This document shows, piece by piece, positions 44,590-53,830 of a DNA stretch of 64,000 nucleotides. The translations under genes and the position numbers were made by a program. Position 1 is the stretch's first letter. The number at the start of each line of letters is the position of its first letter. The stretch is taken from the NCBI GenBank assembly GCA_023386365.1, contig JAEWJX010000021.1, positions 14,083 through 78,082 of the forward strand, in the 5' to 3' direction. The notes under the pieces are model-generated. The model was not told where the DNA came from, did no database searches, and was given only the letters and a program-made list of their open reading frames with translations. The DNA is from Actinomycetes bacterium (GTDB lineage Bacteria; Actinomycetota; Actinomycetes; Actinomycetales; Microbacteriaceae).

Positions 44590-45771
44590 TCAGGCCGACA
44601 TGGCCTCGATGTTCTCGGGGGAGAGCGCGTGCTCGATGGCGAGCATCGACGCGCCGAGCACGGCCGCTTCGGATCCGGCGGCCGACTGCACGATCTGCAG
44701 GTGCTCGGTGGCGAGCGGCATGGATCGGGTGTAGACCACTTCGCGCACGCCCGCGATGAGGTGCTCGCCCGCCTGGGCCATCGATCCGCCGATCGCGATC
44801 ACGGACGGGTTCACCAGGCTGACGCACGCGGTGAGCACTTCGCCGATGTCGCGTCCGGCCTGCCGCACCGCCTGGATCGCCTCGATGCTGCCGCGCTTCA
44901 CCAGCTCGACGACGTCCTGGCCGCCGGCCGCATCCACCCCGGCGTCGCGCAGCGCCCGCGCGATGGCGGGCCCGGAGGCCATCGCCTCGAGGCAGCCTTT
45001 GTTGCCGCAGTGGCAGGGGACGCCCGCGCCGCGCGCGATCTGCACGTGCCCGATGTCGCCGGCGATGCCCTGGGCGCCGCGCTGCAGGCGTCCGCTGGAG
45101 ATGATGCCCGATCCGATGCCGGTGGCGACTTTCACGAACACCAGGTGGTCGACACCGGGGAACGCGTAACGCAGTTCGCCGAGCGCCATGATGTTGACGT
45201 CGTTGTCGACGAGCACCGGGGCGTGCACGTGCTGCTGCACCCACCCGGGGATGTCGAAGCGGTCCCAGCCGGGCATGATCGGCGGGTTCGCGGGGCGGCC
45301 GGAGTCGTGGTGCACGGGGCCGGGCACGCCGATGCCGATGCCGATGAGTTCGTCGGCGCTGCGCCCGAGGTCGGCGAGGAGGCCGAGGCCGGCGTCGACC
45401 ATCCAGCTGAGCACCTTCTCGGGCCCTTCGGCGATGGCGAGCGGCTGGCGGGTCTCCGCGAGCACTTCGCCGGAGAGGTCGCTGACGGCGACGGATGCGT
45501 GGGAGGCGCCGAGGTCGGCGGCGAGCACGACGCGCGCGGAGCGAAGGAGCGCGAACTGCGACGACGGGCGTCCGCCGGTGGAGGCGGCTTCGCCGACGGC
45601 GCCGATGAGGCCGAGGTCCATGAGGGCGTCGACGCGGCTCGCGATGGTGGACCGCGCGAGGCCGGTGATGGCGGCGAGTTCGGCGCGGGTGCGGGGGCGT
45701 CCGTCGCGGAGCAGTTGGAACAGTTCGCTCGCGCCTGCGGCCGTCGGCACACCACGCACGAGTTCGACCAT
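44590..45771 (-). CDS. ROK-family transcriptional regulator
   Basis: 393 residues. N-terminal winged HTH (TRAELAAITGLARSTIASRV near residue 31) followed by a ROK sugar-kinase-like domain with the zinc motif CHCGNKGCLE near residue 255 and the sugar/ATP-site region DNDVNIMALGE. XylR/NagC type, expected to bind DNA when its sugar is absent. It is divergent from the sugar ABC operon, with an inverted repeat at 45835-45860 between. Kinase activity is uncertain. Confidence 0.9.
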   Translation of the reverse strand: MVELVRGVPTAAGASELFQLLRDGRPRTRAELAAITGLARSTIASRVDALMDLGLIGAVGEAASTGGRPSSQFALLRSARVVLAADLGASHASVAVSDLSGEVLAETRQPLAIAEGPEKVLSWMVDAGLGLLADLGRSADELIGIGIGVPGPVHHDSGRPANPPIMPGWDRFDIPGWVQQHVHAPVLVDNDVNIMALGELRYAFPGVDHLVFVKVATGIGSGIISSGRLQRGAQGIAGDIGHVQIARGAGVPCHCGNKGCLEAMASGPAIARALRDAGVDAAGGQDVVELVKRGSIEAIQAVRQAGRDIGEVLTACVSLVNPSVIAIGGSMAQAGEHLIAGVREVVYTRSMPLATEHLQIVQSAAGSEAAVLGASMLAIEHALSPENIEAMSA

Positions 45772-45834
45772 GCGGACAGATTATGGCATCACTTGCTCGC
45801 GTGCCGCATCCGCCTTCCAGATAACAGCCGTGCA

Positions 45835-45860
45835 ACTTTTGCCGAACGACTGGCATAAGT
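45835..45860. promoter_or_regulatory. Candidate ROK operator upstream of the sugar ABC operon
   Basis: acttttgcc (45835-45843) and ggcataagt (45852-45860) are inverted 9-base arms with one mismatch and an 8-base spacer. A CAGAAT -10-like hexamer at 45875-45880 lies seven bases before the GTG at 45887, suggesting a leaderless transcript with the operator covering the -35 region. Confidence 0.55.
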
Positions 45861-45886
45861 CGATTGATGTGTGTCAGAATCGCCCC

Positions 45887-46993
45887 GTGACAATGGACGT
45901 CATCCGCGAGACCGATCGCCTCGGAGCTGCCTTCATCGGCGGCGGCTTCATGGCCGAGGTCCACAGCCGTGCCGCACGTACCGCGCGCGCCGACCTCGTC
46001 GCGGGTGCATCCTCGTCGCCGTCGAGCGCGCTGCGTGCCGCCGAGACCCTCGGCTTCGACCGCGCCTACGACTCGCTCGCCGAGCTGGTGGCCGACGACA
46101 GCATCGACATCGTGCACGTGTGCACCCCGAACGCCACCCACGCCGAGATCGCGCTCGCCGCGCTCGACGCCGGCAAGCACGTCATCTGCGAGAAGCCGCT
46201 CGCCACGAACTCGGCCGACGCGGAGCGCCTCGTCGCCCGCGCCGCCGAGCTGGACCTCGTCGGCACCGTGCCTTTCGTCTATCGCTACCACCCGATGGTG
46301 CGCGAGGCCCGCGCCCGTGTCGCCCGGGGCGAGTTGGGCGCCCTGCTCAGCCTCTCGGGCGCGTACCTGCAGGACTGGCTGCTCAGCGACGCCGACGACG
46401 ACTGGCGGGTCGACACCGCATCCGGCGGCCCGTCGCGCGCGTTCGCCGACATCGGCTCGCACCTGTGCGACCTGATCGAGTTCGTGAGCGGCGACCGCAT
46501 CGTGCGTCTCTCGGCGATCACCCGCACCGTCTTCCGCGACCGCGCACGCCACCACGACATCGCCACCGAGGATGTCGCGGGCGTCATCGTGCAGCTGGCG
46601 AGCGGCGCGATCGGCACGCTGCTCGTGTCGCAGCTCGCGCCGGGTCGCAAGAACCGCCTCACCTTCGAACTGTCGGGTGCGGATGCGAGTGTCGCGTTCG
46701 ACCAGGAGAACCCGGAGCTGCTGTGGCTGGGCCGTCGCGACGCGAGCGGTCTGCTACTGCGCGACCCGGCGACCCTCGCCCCGGATGCGGCGCGCGTCTC
46801 CACCGTGCCGGCCGGGCATCCGATGGGCTACCAGGACGCGTTCAACGCGTTCGTCGCCGACAGCTACGACCTGGTGCGCGGCGAGCAGCCGGAGGGTGTG
46901 CCGATGTTCGCCGACGGCCTGCGCGCGGTGCGGCTCACGGAGGCCGTGCTCGCGTCCGCCGCATCCGGAACCTGGATCGAGGTGGCCGCGTGA
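45887..46993 (+). CDS. Gfo/Idh/MocA-family oxidoreductase of the sugar ABC operon
   Basis: 368 residues from GTG 45887 (ATG 45893 is also possible). The Rossmann motif is GAAFIGGGFMAEVHSRAA and the catalytic-lysine motif is CEKPLATNSADAE near residue 101. The C-terminal domain carries AFADIGSHLCDLIEFV with a conserved Asp and His of the catalytic region. It would oxidise the imported sugar or polyol. First gene of the ABC operon; stop overlaps the next GTG. Confidence 0.9.
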   Translation: MTMDVIRETDRLGAAFIGGGFMAEVHSRAARTARADLVAGASSSPSSALRAAETLGFDRAYDSLAELVADDSIDIVHVCTPNATHAEIALAALDAGKHVICEKPLATNSADAERLVARAAELDLVGTVPFVYRYHPMVREARARVARGELGALLSLSGAYLQDWLLSDADDDWRVDTASGGPSRAFADIGSHLCDLIEFVSGDRIVRLSAITRTVFRDRARHHDIATEDVAGVIVQLASGAIGTLLVSQLAPGRKNRLTFELSGADASVAFDQENPELLWLGRRDASGLLLRDPATLAPDAARVSTVPAGHPMGYQDAFNAFVADSYDLVRGEQPEGVPMFADGLRAVRLTEAVLASAASGTWIEVAA

Positions 46994-48504
46994 GCGCCCA
47001 GACCCCCGCCCCCGAGGCCCCCGTGCTCGTCGTCGAGCACATCGACAAGTCCTTCTTCGGCGTTCCCGTGCTTCGGGATGTGAGCCTGGTCCTGCGTCCC
47101 GGCTCGGTGCACGGCCTGGTGGGTGAGAACGGCGCCGGCAAGTCGACCCTGATGAAGATCCTCACCGGCGTGTACACGCGGGATGCGGGTGTGATGCGGT
47201 GGCGGGGCGAGGAGGTGGACTTCACCCACCCGGTGCAGGCGATGAAAGCGGGCCTCGCCACCGTGTTCCAGGAGTTCAACCTGTTGCCGGAGCGCAGCGT
47301 CGCCCAGAACGTGTTCCTGGGGCGCGAGCCGCGCCGCGGTGTGCTGGTCGACAACCGCCGCATGATCCGCGAGACGGAGGCGCTGCTCGCCGAGCTCGGC
47401 ATCGACTTCATCGACCCGGAGGCGCGCGTCGGCGGCCTGAGCGTGGCCGAGCAGCAGATCGTCGAGATCGTGAAGGCGCTGTCGGTGGATGCGCGCGTCA
47501 TCCAGATGGACGAGCCGACGGCGGCGCTCGCCGACCACGAGGTGGAGCTGCTGTACGCGATCGTGCGTCGCCTGCGCGAGCGCGGTGTCGCGATCCTGTA
47601 CGTGTCGCACCGCCTGCGCGAGATCTTCGATCTGTGCGACGACATCACCGTGCTGAAGGACGGCGCGCTGGTGTCGACCGGACCTGCCTCCGAGCTGACC
47701 CCGGACGAGCTGGTGCGCCGCATGGTGGGCCGCTCGATCTCGGCGTTCTTCCCCGACAAGCTGGAGGGCACCGCCGCGGGCGACGTGCGGCTCGAGCTGC
47801 GCGGCGTCGGCAACGACTACGTCGACGGGGTGGACCTCACCGTGCGGGCGGGCGAGATCGTCGGCCTGGCCGGCCTGCAGGGATCAGGCCGGACGGAGCT
47901 GGTGGAGGGCGCCTTCGGTGCGCTCGCCTACTCGCGCGGTGAGATGCTCGTCGACGGTGCCCCGCTCAGCCCCCGCACCCCGCGGCAGGCGGTGAAGGCG
48001 GGCATCGCGCTCGTCACCGAGGACCGCAAGGCACGTGGCCTGGCCCTCGCCCAGTCGGTGCTCGACAACGCGCTGCTCGCCATCCGGGGTGTCTTCCCCG
48101 GCCGCACCCGACGTGCGCGCCAGACGGTGCCGGGCGTGCTGTCGTCGCTCGAGGTGACCTTCCGCGGCCTCGACCAGGAGGTGCAGTTCCTCTCGGGCGG
48201 CAACCAGCAGAAGGTGGTGCTCGCGAAGTGGCTCGCCACCGAACCGCGGGTCGTGCTGCTCGACGAACCGACGCGCGGCATCGACGTGGGCGCCAAGATC
48301 GCCGTCTACCAGCTGATGCGGGAACTCGCCGCGAACGGTGTCGCCCAGCTGATGGTCTCGTCTGAACTTCCGGAGGTGCTCGGGATGGCGGATCGCATCC
48401 TCGTGATGCGCGACGGACGGATCGTGGGCGAGCTGCCCCCGACCGTCGGTGAGGAGGCCGTGCTCGCGCTCGCGGCAGGCACGACCGAGGAGGTGGCCGG
48501 ATGA
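46990..48504 (+). CDS. Sugar ABC importer ATPase (RbsA/MglA-like, two domains)
   Basis: 504 residues containing two ABC cassettes. The first has a full Walker A (GENGAGKSTLMKIL) and VIQMDEPTAAL. The second has a reduced Walker A region (GLQGSGRTELVE), the signature LSGGNQQKVVLAKWL and VVLLDEPTRGID. This asymmetry is normal for RbsA/MglA/XylG proteins. It powers import with the two permeases that follow. GTG 46990 overlaps the dehydrogenase stop; the permease start overlaps its own stop by ATGA. Confidence 0.95.
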   Translation: MSAQTPAPEAPVLVVEHIDKSFFGVPVLRDVSLVLRPGSVHGLVGENGAGKSTLMKILTGVYTRDAGVMRWRGEEVDFTHPVQAMKAGLATVFQEFNLLPERSVAQNVFLGREPRRGVLVDNRRMIRETEALLAELGIDFIDPEARVGGLSVAEQQIVEIVKALSVDARVIQMDEPTAALADHEVELLYAIVRRLRERGVAILYVSHRLREIFDLCDDITVLKDGALVSTGPASELTPDELVRRMVGRSISAFFPDKLEGTAAGDVRLELRGVGNDYVDGVDLTVRAGEIVGLAGLQGSGRTELVEGAFGALAYSRGEMLVDGAPLSPRTPRQAVKAGIALVTEDRKARGLALAQSVLDNALLAIRGVFPGRTRRARQTVPGVLSSLEVTFRGLDQEVQFLSGGNQQKVVLAKWLATEPRVVLLDEPTRGIDVGAKIAVYQLMRELAANGVAQLMVSSELPEVLGMADRILVMRDGRIVGELPPTVGEEAVLALAAGTTEEVAG

Positions 48505-49520
48505 CCGCCGTCGCCCAGGCGCCCACGCGCCGTCGCCGCCGCCGCATCGACACGACCGCGGTCGTCTACATCGCGCTGGCCGTGGTGGTGGTGATCGGCG
48601 CGATCCTGGTGGCCACCGTCGCCGACCGCAACTTCTTCAGCCCCGGCAACATCCGCGACATCCTCACCGGGATGAGCGTGCTCGGCCTGGTGGCGATCGG
48701 CCAGACGCTGGTGATCCTGAACGGCTCGCTCGACCTGTCGGTGCCGTACGTGGTGAGCCTGAGCAGCCTGCTCGCCGCCGAGACGATGGCGGGCAACCCG
48801 GCCAACATCCCCGCGGGCATCGCCGTCGCAGTCGCGGTCGCGGCAGTGATCGGCCTCGGCAACGGTCTCATCGTGACCGGCCTCAAGGTGAACGGCTTCA
48901 TCGCCACCCTCGGCGTCGGCCTCATCGTGAAGGGCTACCTCGACACCAACTACCAGGGCTCCGCCGGCAGCGTGCCGCCCGCGTTCCAGTGGATCGGCGC
49001 GACCGGCATCGGCCCGGTGCCCGTGTCGACGGTGATCATGCTCGGTCTGGCGCTCGCGGTGGCCCTGTTCCTGCGCTTCTCCCGCACCGGCAACCACATG
49101 TTCGCGGTGGGTGGGGATGCCGGGGTCGCGCGTCTGTCGGGTGTGCGCACGCAGCCTCCCGTGATCGTGGCGCACGTGATCTGCTCGATCTTCGCCGCCC
49201 TCGCCGGCCTCCTGCTGGCGAGCCGCCTCGGCGTCGGCAACCCGACGGTCGGCACGGCCGGAGGCTACGACCTGCTGTCGATCGCCGCGGTCGTGCTCGG
49301 CGGCACCCTGCTGATGGGCGGCCGCGGGTCGGTGTGGGGAACCATCGGCGGCGTCGCGATCTTCGCCGTCATCGACAACGTGATGAGCGTGCTGCAGGTG
49401 AACCCGTTCCTGAAGGACGTGGTGCGCGGCATCGTCATCGTCGCCGCCGTCGCGGTCTACACGGGCCGCACCGTCCAGGATCGACGAGCCCGCTTCGCGC
49501 GGAAGGAGGCCGACCGATGA
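48501..49520 (+). CDS. Sugar ABC importer permease 1 (RbsC-like)
   Basis: 339 residues, eight to ten hydrophobic segments, with the family's GLNGSLDLSVPYVVSLSS-type region near residue 74 and GGTLLMGGRGSVWGTIGG near residue 265. Overlaps both neighbours by ATGA. RbsC-type permeases usually work as homodimers, but here a second distinct permease follows, so a heterodimer is likely. Confidence 0.93.
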   Translation: MTAVAQAPTRRRRRRIDTTAVVYIALAVVVVIGAILVATVADRNFFSPGNIRDILTGMSVLGLVAIGQTLVILNGSLDLSVPYVVSLSSLLAAETMAGNPANIPAGIAVAVAVAAVIGLGNGLIVTGLKVNGFIATLGVGLIVKGYLDTNYQGSAGSVPPAFQWIGATGIGPVPVSTVIMLGLALAVALFLRFSRTGNHMFAVGGDAGVARLSGVRTQPPVIVAHVICSIFAALAGLLLASRLGVGNPTVGTAGGYDLLSIAAVVLGGTLLMGGRGSVWGTIGGVAIFAVIDNVMSVLQVNPFLKDVVRGIVIVAAVAVYTGRTVQDRRARFARKEADR

Positions 49521-50644
49521 GCACCACCGATCAGGTCGCCGAGGCTCCCGCGCTCGGATGGGGTGAGCGGCTCCGCCGGTTCGGCCTCATGCTGGTGAGC
49601 CCCCGCGGCGCCGTCTACCTGCTGCTCATCGTGCTGCTGATCCTCATCACGATCCTGAACCCGCGCTTCGCGGAGCCGGACCAGCTGATGCGGTTCATCC
49701 AGCGCGTCGCCCCGGTGGCGATCGTCGCCATCGGCCAGTACTTCGTGATCGTGGCGGGCGAGTTCGACCTCTCGATGGGGTCGCTGGTGACCGCGCAGGT
49801 GATCATCGCCGGCAACCTGGTGGGCCAGGATGACAGCCGCACCGTGCCGGTGCTGCTGCTGATGGCCGGATTCGGGTTGCTCGTGGGGCTCGTGAACGGT
49901 CTGCTCACCACGATGCTGAAGGTGCCATCCTTCATCGTCACGCTCGGCATGATGCTGGCGCTGCTCGGCGGTGTGCTGTTCTGGACCGGGGGAGCGGCGA
50001 CCGGCAACCCGGCCGATGGCTTCCGCCAGATCGGCCGGGGCGGCATCCGCGACCTGCCGATCATCGACTTCCTCCCGTGGGCGGTGGTGATCCTCGTGGT
50101 GCTGCTGGCGGCCGCGATCTGGTTCACCAAGCGACCCTTCGGGCGCACCTTCATCGCCGTCGGCGACAACGTGGTCACGGCCCGCTACTCCGGCATCCGG
50201 GTGTGGTGGACGAAGACCGCCGCGTTCATGATTTCCAGCACCAGCGCCACCATCGCCGGCGTGCTGCTGGTGGGCTACGCGGGCGTGCACCCCTCGGTGG
50301 GGCGCGGCTACGAGTTCATCGCGATCACCGCGGTGGTGCTGGGCGGCGTGGTGCTGGGTGGTGGGCGCGGATCGGTCGTCGCCGCCGTCGCCGGAGCGTT
50401 CGCCCTCGAGTCGCTCTTCACGCTGCTGAACTTCGCCGGGGTCCCCTCGACCTCACGCGACGCCATCCAGGGCGTCATCATCATCGCCGCCGTCGCCTAC
50501 GCGGCGGCCACCTTCGGGCGTCGCCGTCGCCGGCCCGCCCGCCCGACCTCTCCCGCAGGGGAGGAGCCGTCACCCGAACCGGTGCCGGCTGTACCTGCAC
50601 CAACGCCCGCGACGGGCGACACCCCACAACAAGGAGGACTGTGA
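49517..50644 (+). CDS. Sugar ABC importer permease 2 (RbsC-like)
   Basis: 375 residues; the core aligns in layout with the upstream permease (VIVAGEFDLSMGSLVTAQVI, then VVLGGVVLGGGRGSVV). The last 45 residues are a Pro/Ala/Arg-rich tail beyond the membrane part (RRRRRPARPTSPAG), which is not typical of RbsC and may be disordered cytoplasmic sequence. ATG 49517 overlaps permease 1. Its stop shares a base with the binding protein start (TGATG). Confidence 0.92.
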   Translation: MSTTDQVAEAPALGWGERLRRFGLMLVSPRGAVYLLLIVLLILITILNPRFAEPDQLMRFIQRVAPVAIVAIGQYFVIVAGEFDLSMGSLVTAQVIIAGNLVGQDDSRTVPVLLLMAGFGLLVGLVNGLLTTMLKVPSFIVTLGMMLALLGGVLFWTGGAATGNPADGFRQIGRGGIRDLPIIDFLPWAVVILVVLLAAAIWFTKRPFGRTFIAVGDNVVTARYSGIRVWWTKTAAFMISSTSATIAGVLLVGYAGVHPSVGRGYEFIAITAVVLGGVVLGGGRGSVVAAVAGAFALESLFTLLNFAGVPSTSRDAIQGVIIIAAVAYAAATFGRRRRRPARPTSPAGEEPSPEPVPAVPAPTPATGDTPQQGGL

Positions 50645-51843
50645 TGCGACGTGGCATCCGCACAGCAGCCGGAGTCGTCGGAGCCGCAGCGCTCCTCGTT
50701 CTCACGGCATGTACCACCGACCCGTCGGTGACCAACCCCAGCGACGAGCCGGAGGAGCCGTCGGTCGAGTGGTTCGACCAGGCACTCTTCGACAAGCAGG
50801 ACGCCGAACGCGGCGTCGTGCCCGAGGGGCCCGAAGGCCAGCCCTACCTCCAGCACATCAACGCCGAGATGGTCGACACCTCGGAGTTCGCATCGGAGGG
50901 CGCCAAGAAGGCGTGCTTCGCGAACGCGTCGATCTCGAACCCGTGGCGCCAGACCGGCTGGATCACGATGAACGAGCAGCTGAAGGTGCTGCAGGCCGAT
51001 GGCGCGATCTCCGAGATGGAGACCCGCGACGCCGGTGACAGCGACGACACGCAGACCGCCGACATCGACTACTTCATCGAAGAGGGCAACTGCGACGTCT
51101 TCATCATCTCGCCCAACTCGACCGCGGCCATGACGCCGGCCGTCGAGCGTGCATGCGCCACCGGCAAGCCGGTGGTCGTGTTCGACCGCGGTGTGCAGAC
51201 CGACTGCCCGGTCACGTTCATCCACCCCATCGGTGGATTCGCGTGGGGCATCGACACGGCTGAGTTCCTCATCGACAACCTCGAAGAGGGCGACAAGGTC
51301 GTGGCGCTGCGCATCCTCCCCGGTGTCGACGTGCTCGAGCAGCGCTGGGCCGCGGCCGAGAAGCTGTTCGGCGAGGCCGGCATCGAGGCGGTCGACTACT
51401 TCACCGGAGCCGACCCGGCCGAGATCAAGAAGATCATCAGCGACGAGCTCGCCAAGGGCGACGTGCAGGGCATCTGGATGGACGCCGGTGACGGTGCCGT
51501 CGCAGCCATCGAGGCGTTCGAGGACGCCGGCGTGGACTACCCGGTCATGACCGGTGAGGACGAGCTGAGCTTCCTGCGCAAGTGGAAGGAGACGGGCCTC
51601 ACGGGTCTGGCTCCCGTGTACTCCAACTTCCAGTGGCGTACGCCGCTGCTCGCCTCGCAGATGATCTTCGCGGGCACCGAGGTTCCGAAGGAGTGGGTGC
51701 TCCCGCAGAGCCCGATCACGTCGAGTGACCTCGACGAGTACCTGGCCGCGAACGAGGGCATGCCCGGTGGTCACTACGCCAAGTTCGGTGGCGAGGACCT
51801 CCCCGGCTACCCGACCGTGTGGCAGGAGCGCATCATCCCCTGA
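50644..51843 (+). CDS. Sugar-binding lipoprotein of the ABC importer
   Basis: 399 residues. N-terminal signal peptide with lipobox LTAC, so the mature protein is lipid-anchored at about Cys23. The type 1 periplasmic-binding fold is indicated by IDYFIEEGNCDVFIISPNST and VVVFDRGVQTDCPVTF. AAGGAGG lies a few bases before ATG 50644. It delivers substrate to the RbsC-like permeases. The 51871-51898 hairpin downstream probably protects the mRNA, allowing excess binding protein. The ligand is not identifiable. Confidence 0.93.
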   Translation: MRRGIRTAAGVVGAAALLVLTACTTDPSVTNPSDEPEEPSVEWFDQALFDKQDAERGVVPEGPEGQPYLQHINAEMVDTSEFASEGAKKACFANASISNPWRQTGWITMNEQLKVLQADGAISEMETRDAGDSDDTQTADIDYFIEEGNCDVFIISPNSTAAMTPAVERACATGKPVVVFDRGVQTDCPVTFIHPIGGFAWGIDTAEFLIDNLEEGDKVVALRILPGVDVLEQRWAAAEKLFGEAGIEAVDYFTGADPAEIKKIISDELAKGDVQGIWMDAGDGAVAAIEAFEDAGVDYPVMTGEDELSFLRKWKETGLTGLAPVYSNFQWRTPLLASQMIFAGTEVPKEWVLPQSPITSSDLDEYLAANEGMPGGHYAKFGGEDLPGYPTVWQERIIP

Positions 51844-51870
51844 CACCCTCGGGTGTCGTGAGGCAAACGC

Positions 51871-51898
51871 GGGGAGCGGGCCGTCCGGTCCGCTCCCC
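51871..51898 (+). terminator. Hairpin downstream of the binding-protein gene
   Basis: ggggagcgg and ccgctcccc form a perfect 9-bp stem. A smaller hairpin, acaccc-tc-gggtgt, lies just after the stop codon. No long T-tract, so it may act as a partial terminator or stabiliser between the transporter and the epimerase gene. Confidence 0.6.
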
Positions 51899-51924
51899 GT
51901 TCCCCCTGTACGAGAGGAGCACCG

Positions 51925-52791
51925 GTGCGGGTCATCGGCGTGAACACCTGGGTCTGGACGTCGCCGCTCGACGACGCCTCCCTCGAGCAGCTGGCCCGTC
52001 GGGCCGCATCGATGGGCTTCACCGGCATCGAACTGCCGGTCGAGAACCCCGGCGACTGGGATGCGCACCGGGCGCGCGCGGTGGTCGACGAGCTGGGGCT
52101 CACCCCGTTCGTGGTGGGGGCGATGGCGCCGGGTCGCGACCTGGTGGCGGCCCCCGCGGGTCGCATCCACGCCACCCAGGACTACCTGCGCGAGTGCATC
52201 CGTGTGGCATCCGTGCTGGGCGCCGGTGTCGTCGCCGGACCTTTCACCGCCAGCACCGGCCGCACCTGGCGGATGGATGCGGACGAGCGTCGGCAGGTGA
52301 TCGCGCAGCTGCGCGAGAACCTGCGTCCGGTCGTCTCGGCGGCATCCGACGCGGGTGTCGCGATCGGCATCGAACCGCTGAACCGCTACGAGACGAGTCT
52401 CGTGAACACGATCGAGCAGGGGCTCGACGTGCTCGAACCGCTGCTGGGGCCGTCGCTCGGCCTCGCCCTCGACAGCTACCACCTCAACATCGAGGAGAAG
52501 GACATCGGCGCCGCCATCCGTTCGGCCGCCGGGAACATCGCGCACGTCCAGGTGTGCGGCACCGACCGTGGCGCCGCCGGCGACGACCACCTCGACTGGG
52601 GCGCCTTCTTCGACGCGCTCGACGCCGCCGGCTACACCGGCGCGCTCACCCTGGAGAGCTTCACCGGCGAGAACGACACCATCGCGACCGCCGCATCCAT
52701 CTGGCGTCCGCTCGCCGACAGCCAGGACGCGCTCGCGGAACGTTCACTCGCGTTCCTGCGCCGAACCCTCGCGTCGCGCGGCGAGGCCTGA
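51925..52791 (+). CDS. Ketose 3-epimerase-like sugar isomerase
   Basis: 288 residues, TIM-barrel. The motif EPLNRYETSLVNT near residue 152 and LALDSYHLNIEE near residue 183 are close to the metal-binding signatures of D-tagatose/D-psicose (allulose) 3-epimerases. The GTG 51925 has GAGAGG a few bases upstream. In the operon it would interconvert a ketose imported by the ABC system. True substrate is uncertain; L-ribulose or hydroxyisourate-type relatives are alternatives. Confidence 0.82.
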   Translation: MRVIGVNTWVWTSPLDDASLEQLARRAASMGFTGIELPVENPGDWDAHRARAVVDELGLTPFVVGAMAPGRDLVAAPAGRIHATQDYLRECIRVASVLGAGVVAGPFTASTGRTWRMDADERRQVIAQLRENLRPVVSAASDAGVAIGIEPLNRYETSLVNTIEQGLDVLEPLLGPSLGLALDSYHLNIEEKDIGAAIRSAAGNIAHVQVCGTDRGAAGDDHLDWGAFFDALDAAGYTGALTLESFTGENDTIATAASIWRPLADSQDALAERSLAFLRRTLASRGEA

Positions 52792-52822
52792 CACGCTGGA
52801 ACAGATCGAAGGAGATCCGACC

Positions 52823-53830
52823 GTGAGCACGCACCCCGTCACCCTGTTCACCGGCCAGTGGGCCGACCTCACCCTCGACGAGGTCGCCGCGCACGCCGCC
52901 TCGTGGGGCTACGACGGCCTCGAAGTGGCGTGCGGCGCGCACCTGAACGTGGCCCGCGCGAAAGAGGACGCCGCGTACCTGGCCGAGTTCCGGGACACCC
53001 TCGACCGGCACGGGCTGAAGCTGTTCGCGATCTCGAACCACCTCTCCGGCCAGGCGGTCTGCGACGACCCGATCGACTTCCGGCACCAGCCGATCCTGCC
53101 CTCCTACGTATGGGGCGACGGGGATGCGGAGGGCGTGCGGCAGCGCGCCGCCCAGGACCTCAAAGACACGGCCGTCGTCGCCCGCAAGCTCGGCATCGAC
53201 ACGGTGGTCGGGTTCACGGGCTCTGCGATCTGGCCGTACGTGGCCATGTTCCCGCCGGTTCCCGCAGCAGTCATCGACGGCGGCTACCAGGACTTCGCCG
53301 ACCGCTGGAACCCGATCCTCGACGTGTTCGATTCCGAGGGCGTGCGGTTCGCGCACGAGGTGCACCCGAGTGAGATCGCCTACGACTATTGGTCGAGCGT
53401 GCGGGCGCTGGAGGCGATCGAGCACCGTGAGGCGTTCGGCTTCAACTGGGACCCCAGCCACATGATGTGGCAGAACATCGACCCGGTGGCGTTCATCACC
53501 GAGTTCGCCGATCGCATCTACCACGTCGACTGCAAGGACACGCGGCTGCGCACCCCCAACGGCCGCTACGGAGTGCTCGGCTCGCACCTGCCGTGGGGCG
53601 ACCCCCGCCGCGGCTGGGATTTCGTGTCGACCGGGCACGGCGACGTGCCGTGGGAGGACGCGTTCCGCGCGCTGCGGGCCATCGGCTATCAGGGCCCCAT
53701 CTCGGTGGAGTGGGAGGATGCCGGTATGGACCGGTTGCATGGGGCTGCGGAGGCGGTGGGCTTCATCCGCTCACTCCTCTGGAAGACGCCCGACGCATCC
53801 TTCGACGCCGCGTTCAGCAACCAGACGTGA
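52823..53830 (+). CDS. Sugar phosphate isomerase/epimerase
   Basis: 335 residues. A second TIM-barrel isomerase of the same superfamily but a different subgroup: FAHEVHPSEIAYDY near residue 176, FNWDPSHMMWQNID near residue 209 and YHVDCKDTRLR near residue 233 supply metal ligands. Start GTG 52823 follows GAAGGAGATCC. It is coupled to the MFS gene by GTGA. Together with the 3-epimerase and dehydrogenase it suggests a multistep route for an unusual sugar or polyol. Confidence 0.88.
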   Translation: MSTHPVTLFTGQWADLTLDEVAAHAASWGYDGLEVACGAHLNVARAKEDAAYLAEFRDTLDRHGLKLFAISNHLSGQAVCDDPIDFRHQPILPSYVWGDGDAEGVRQRAAQDLKDTAVVARKLGIDTVVGFTGSAIWPYVAMFPPVPAAVIDGGYQDFADRWNPILDVFDSEGVRFAHEVHPSEIAYDYWSSVRALEAIEHREAFGFNWDPSHMMWQNIDPVAFITEFADRIYHVDCKDTRLRTPNGRYGVLGSHLPWGDPRRGWDFVSTGHGDVPWEDAFRALRAIGYQGPISVEWEDAGMDRLHGAAEAVGFIRSLLWKTPDASFDAAFSNQT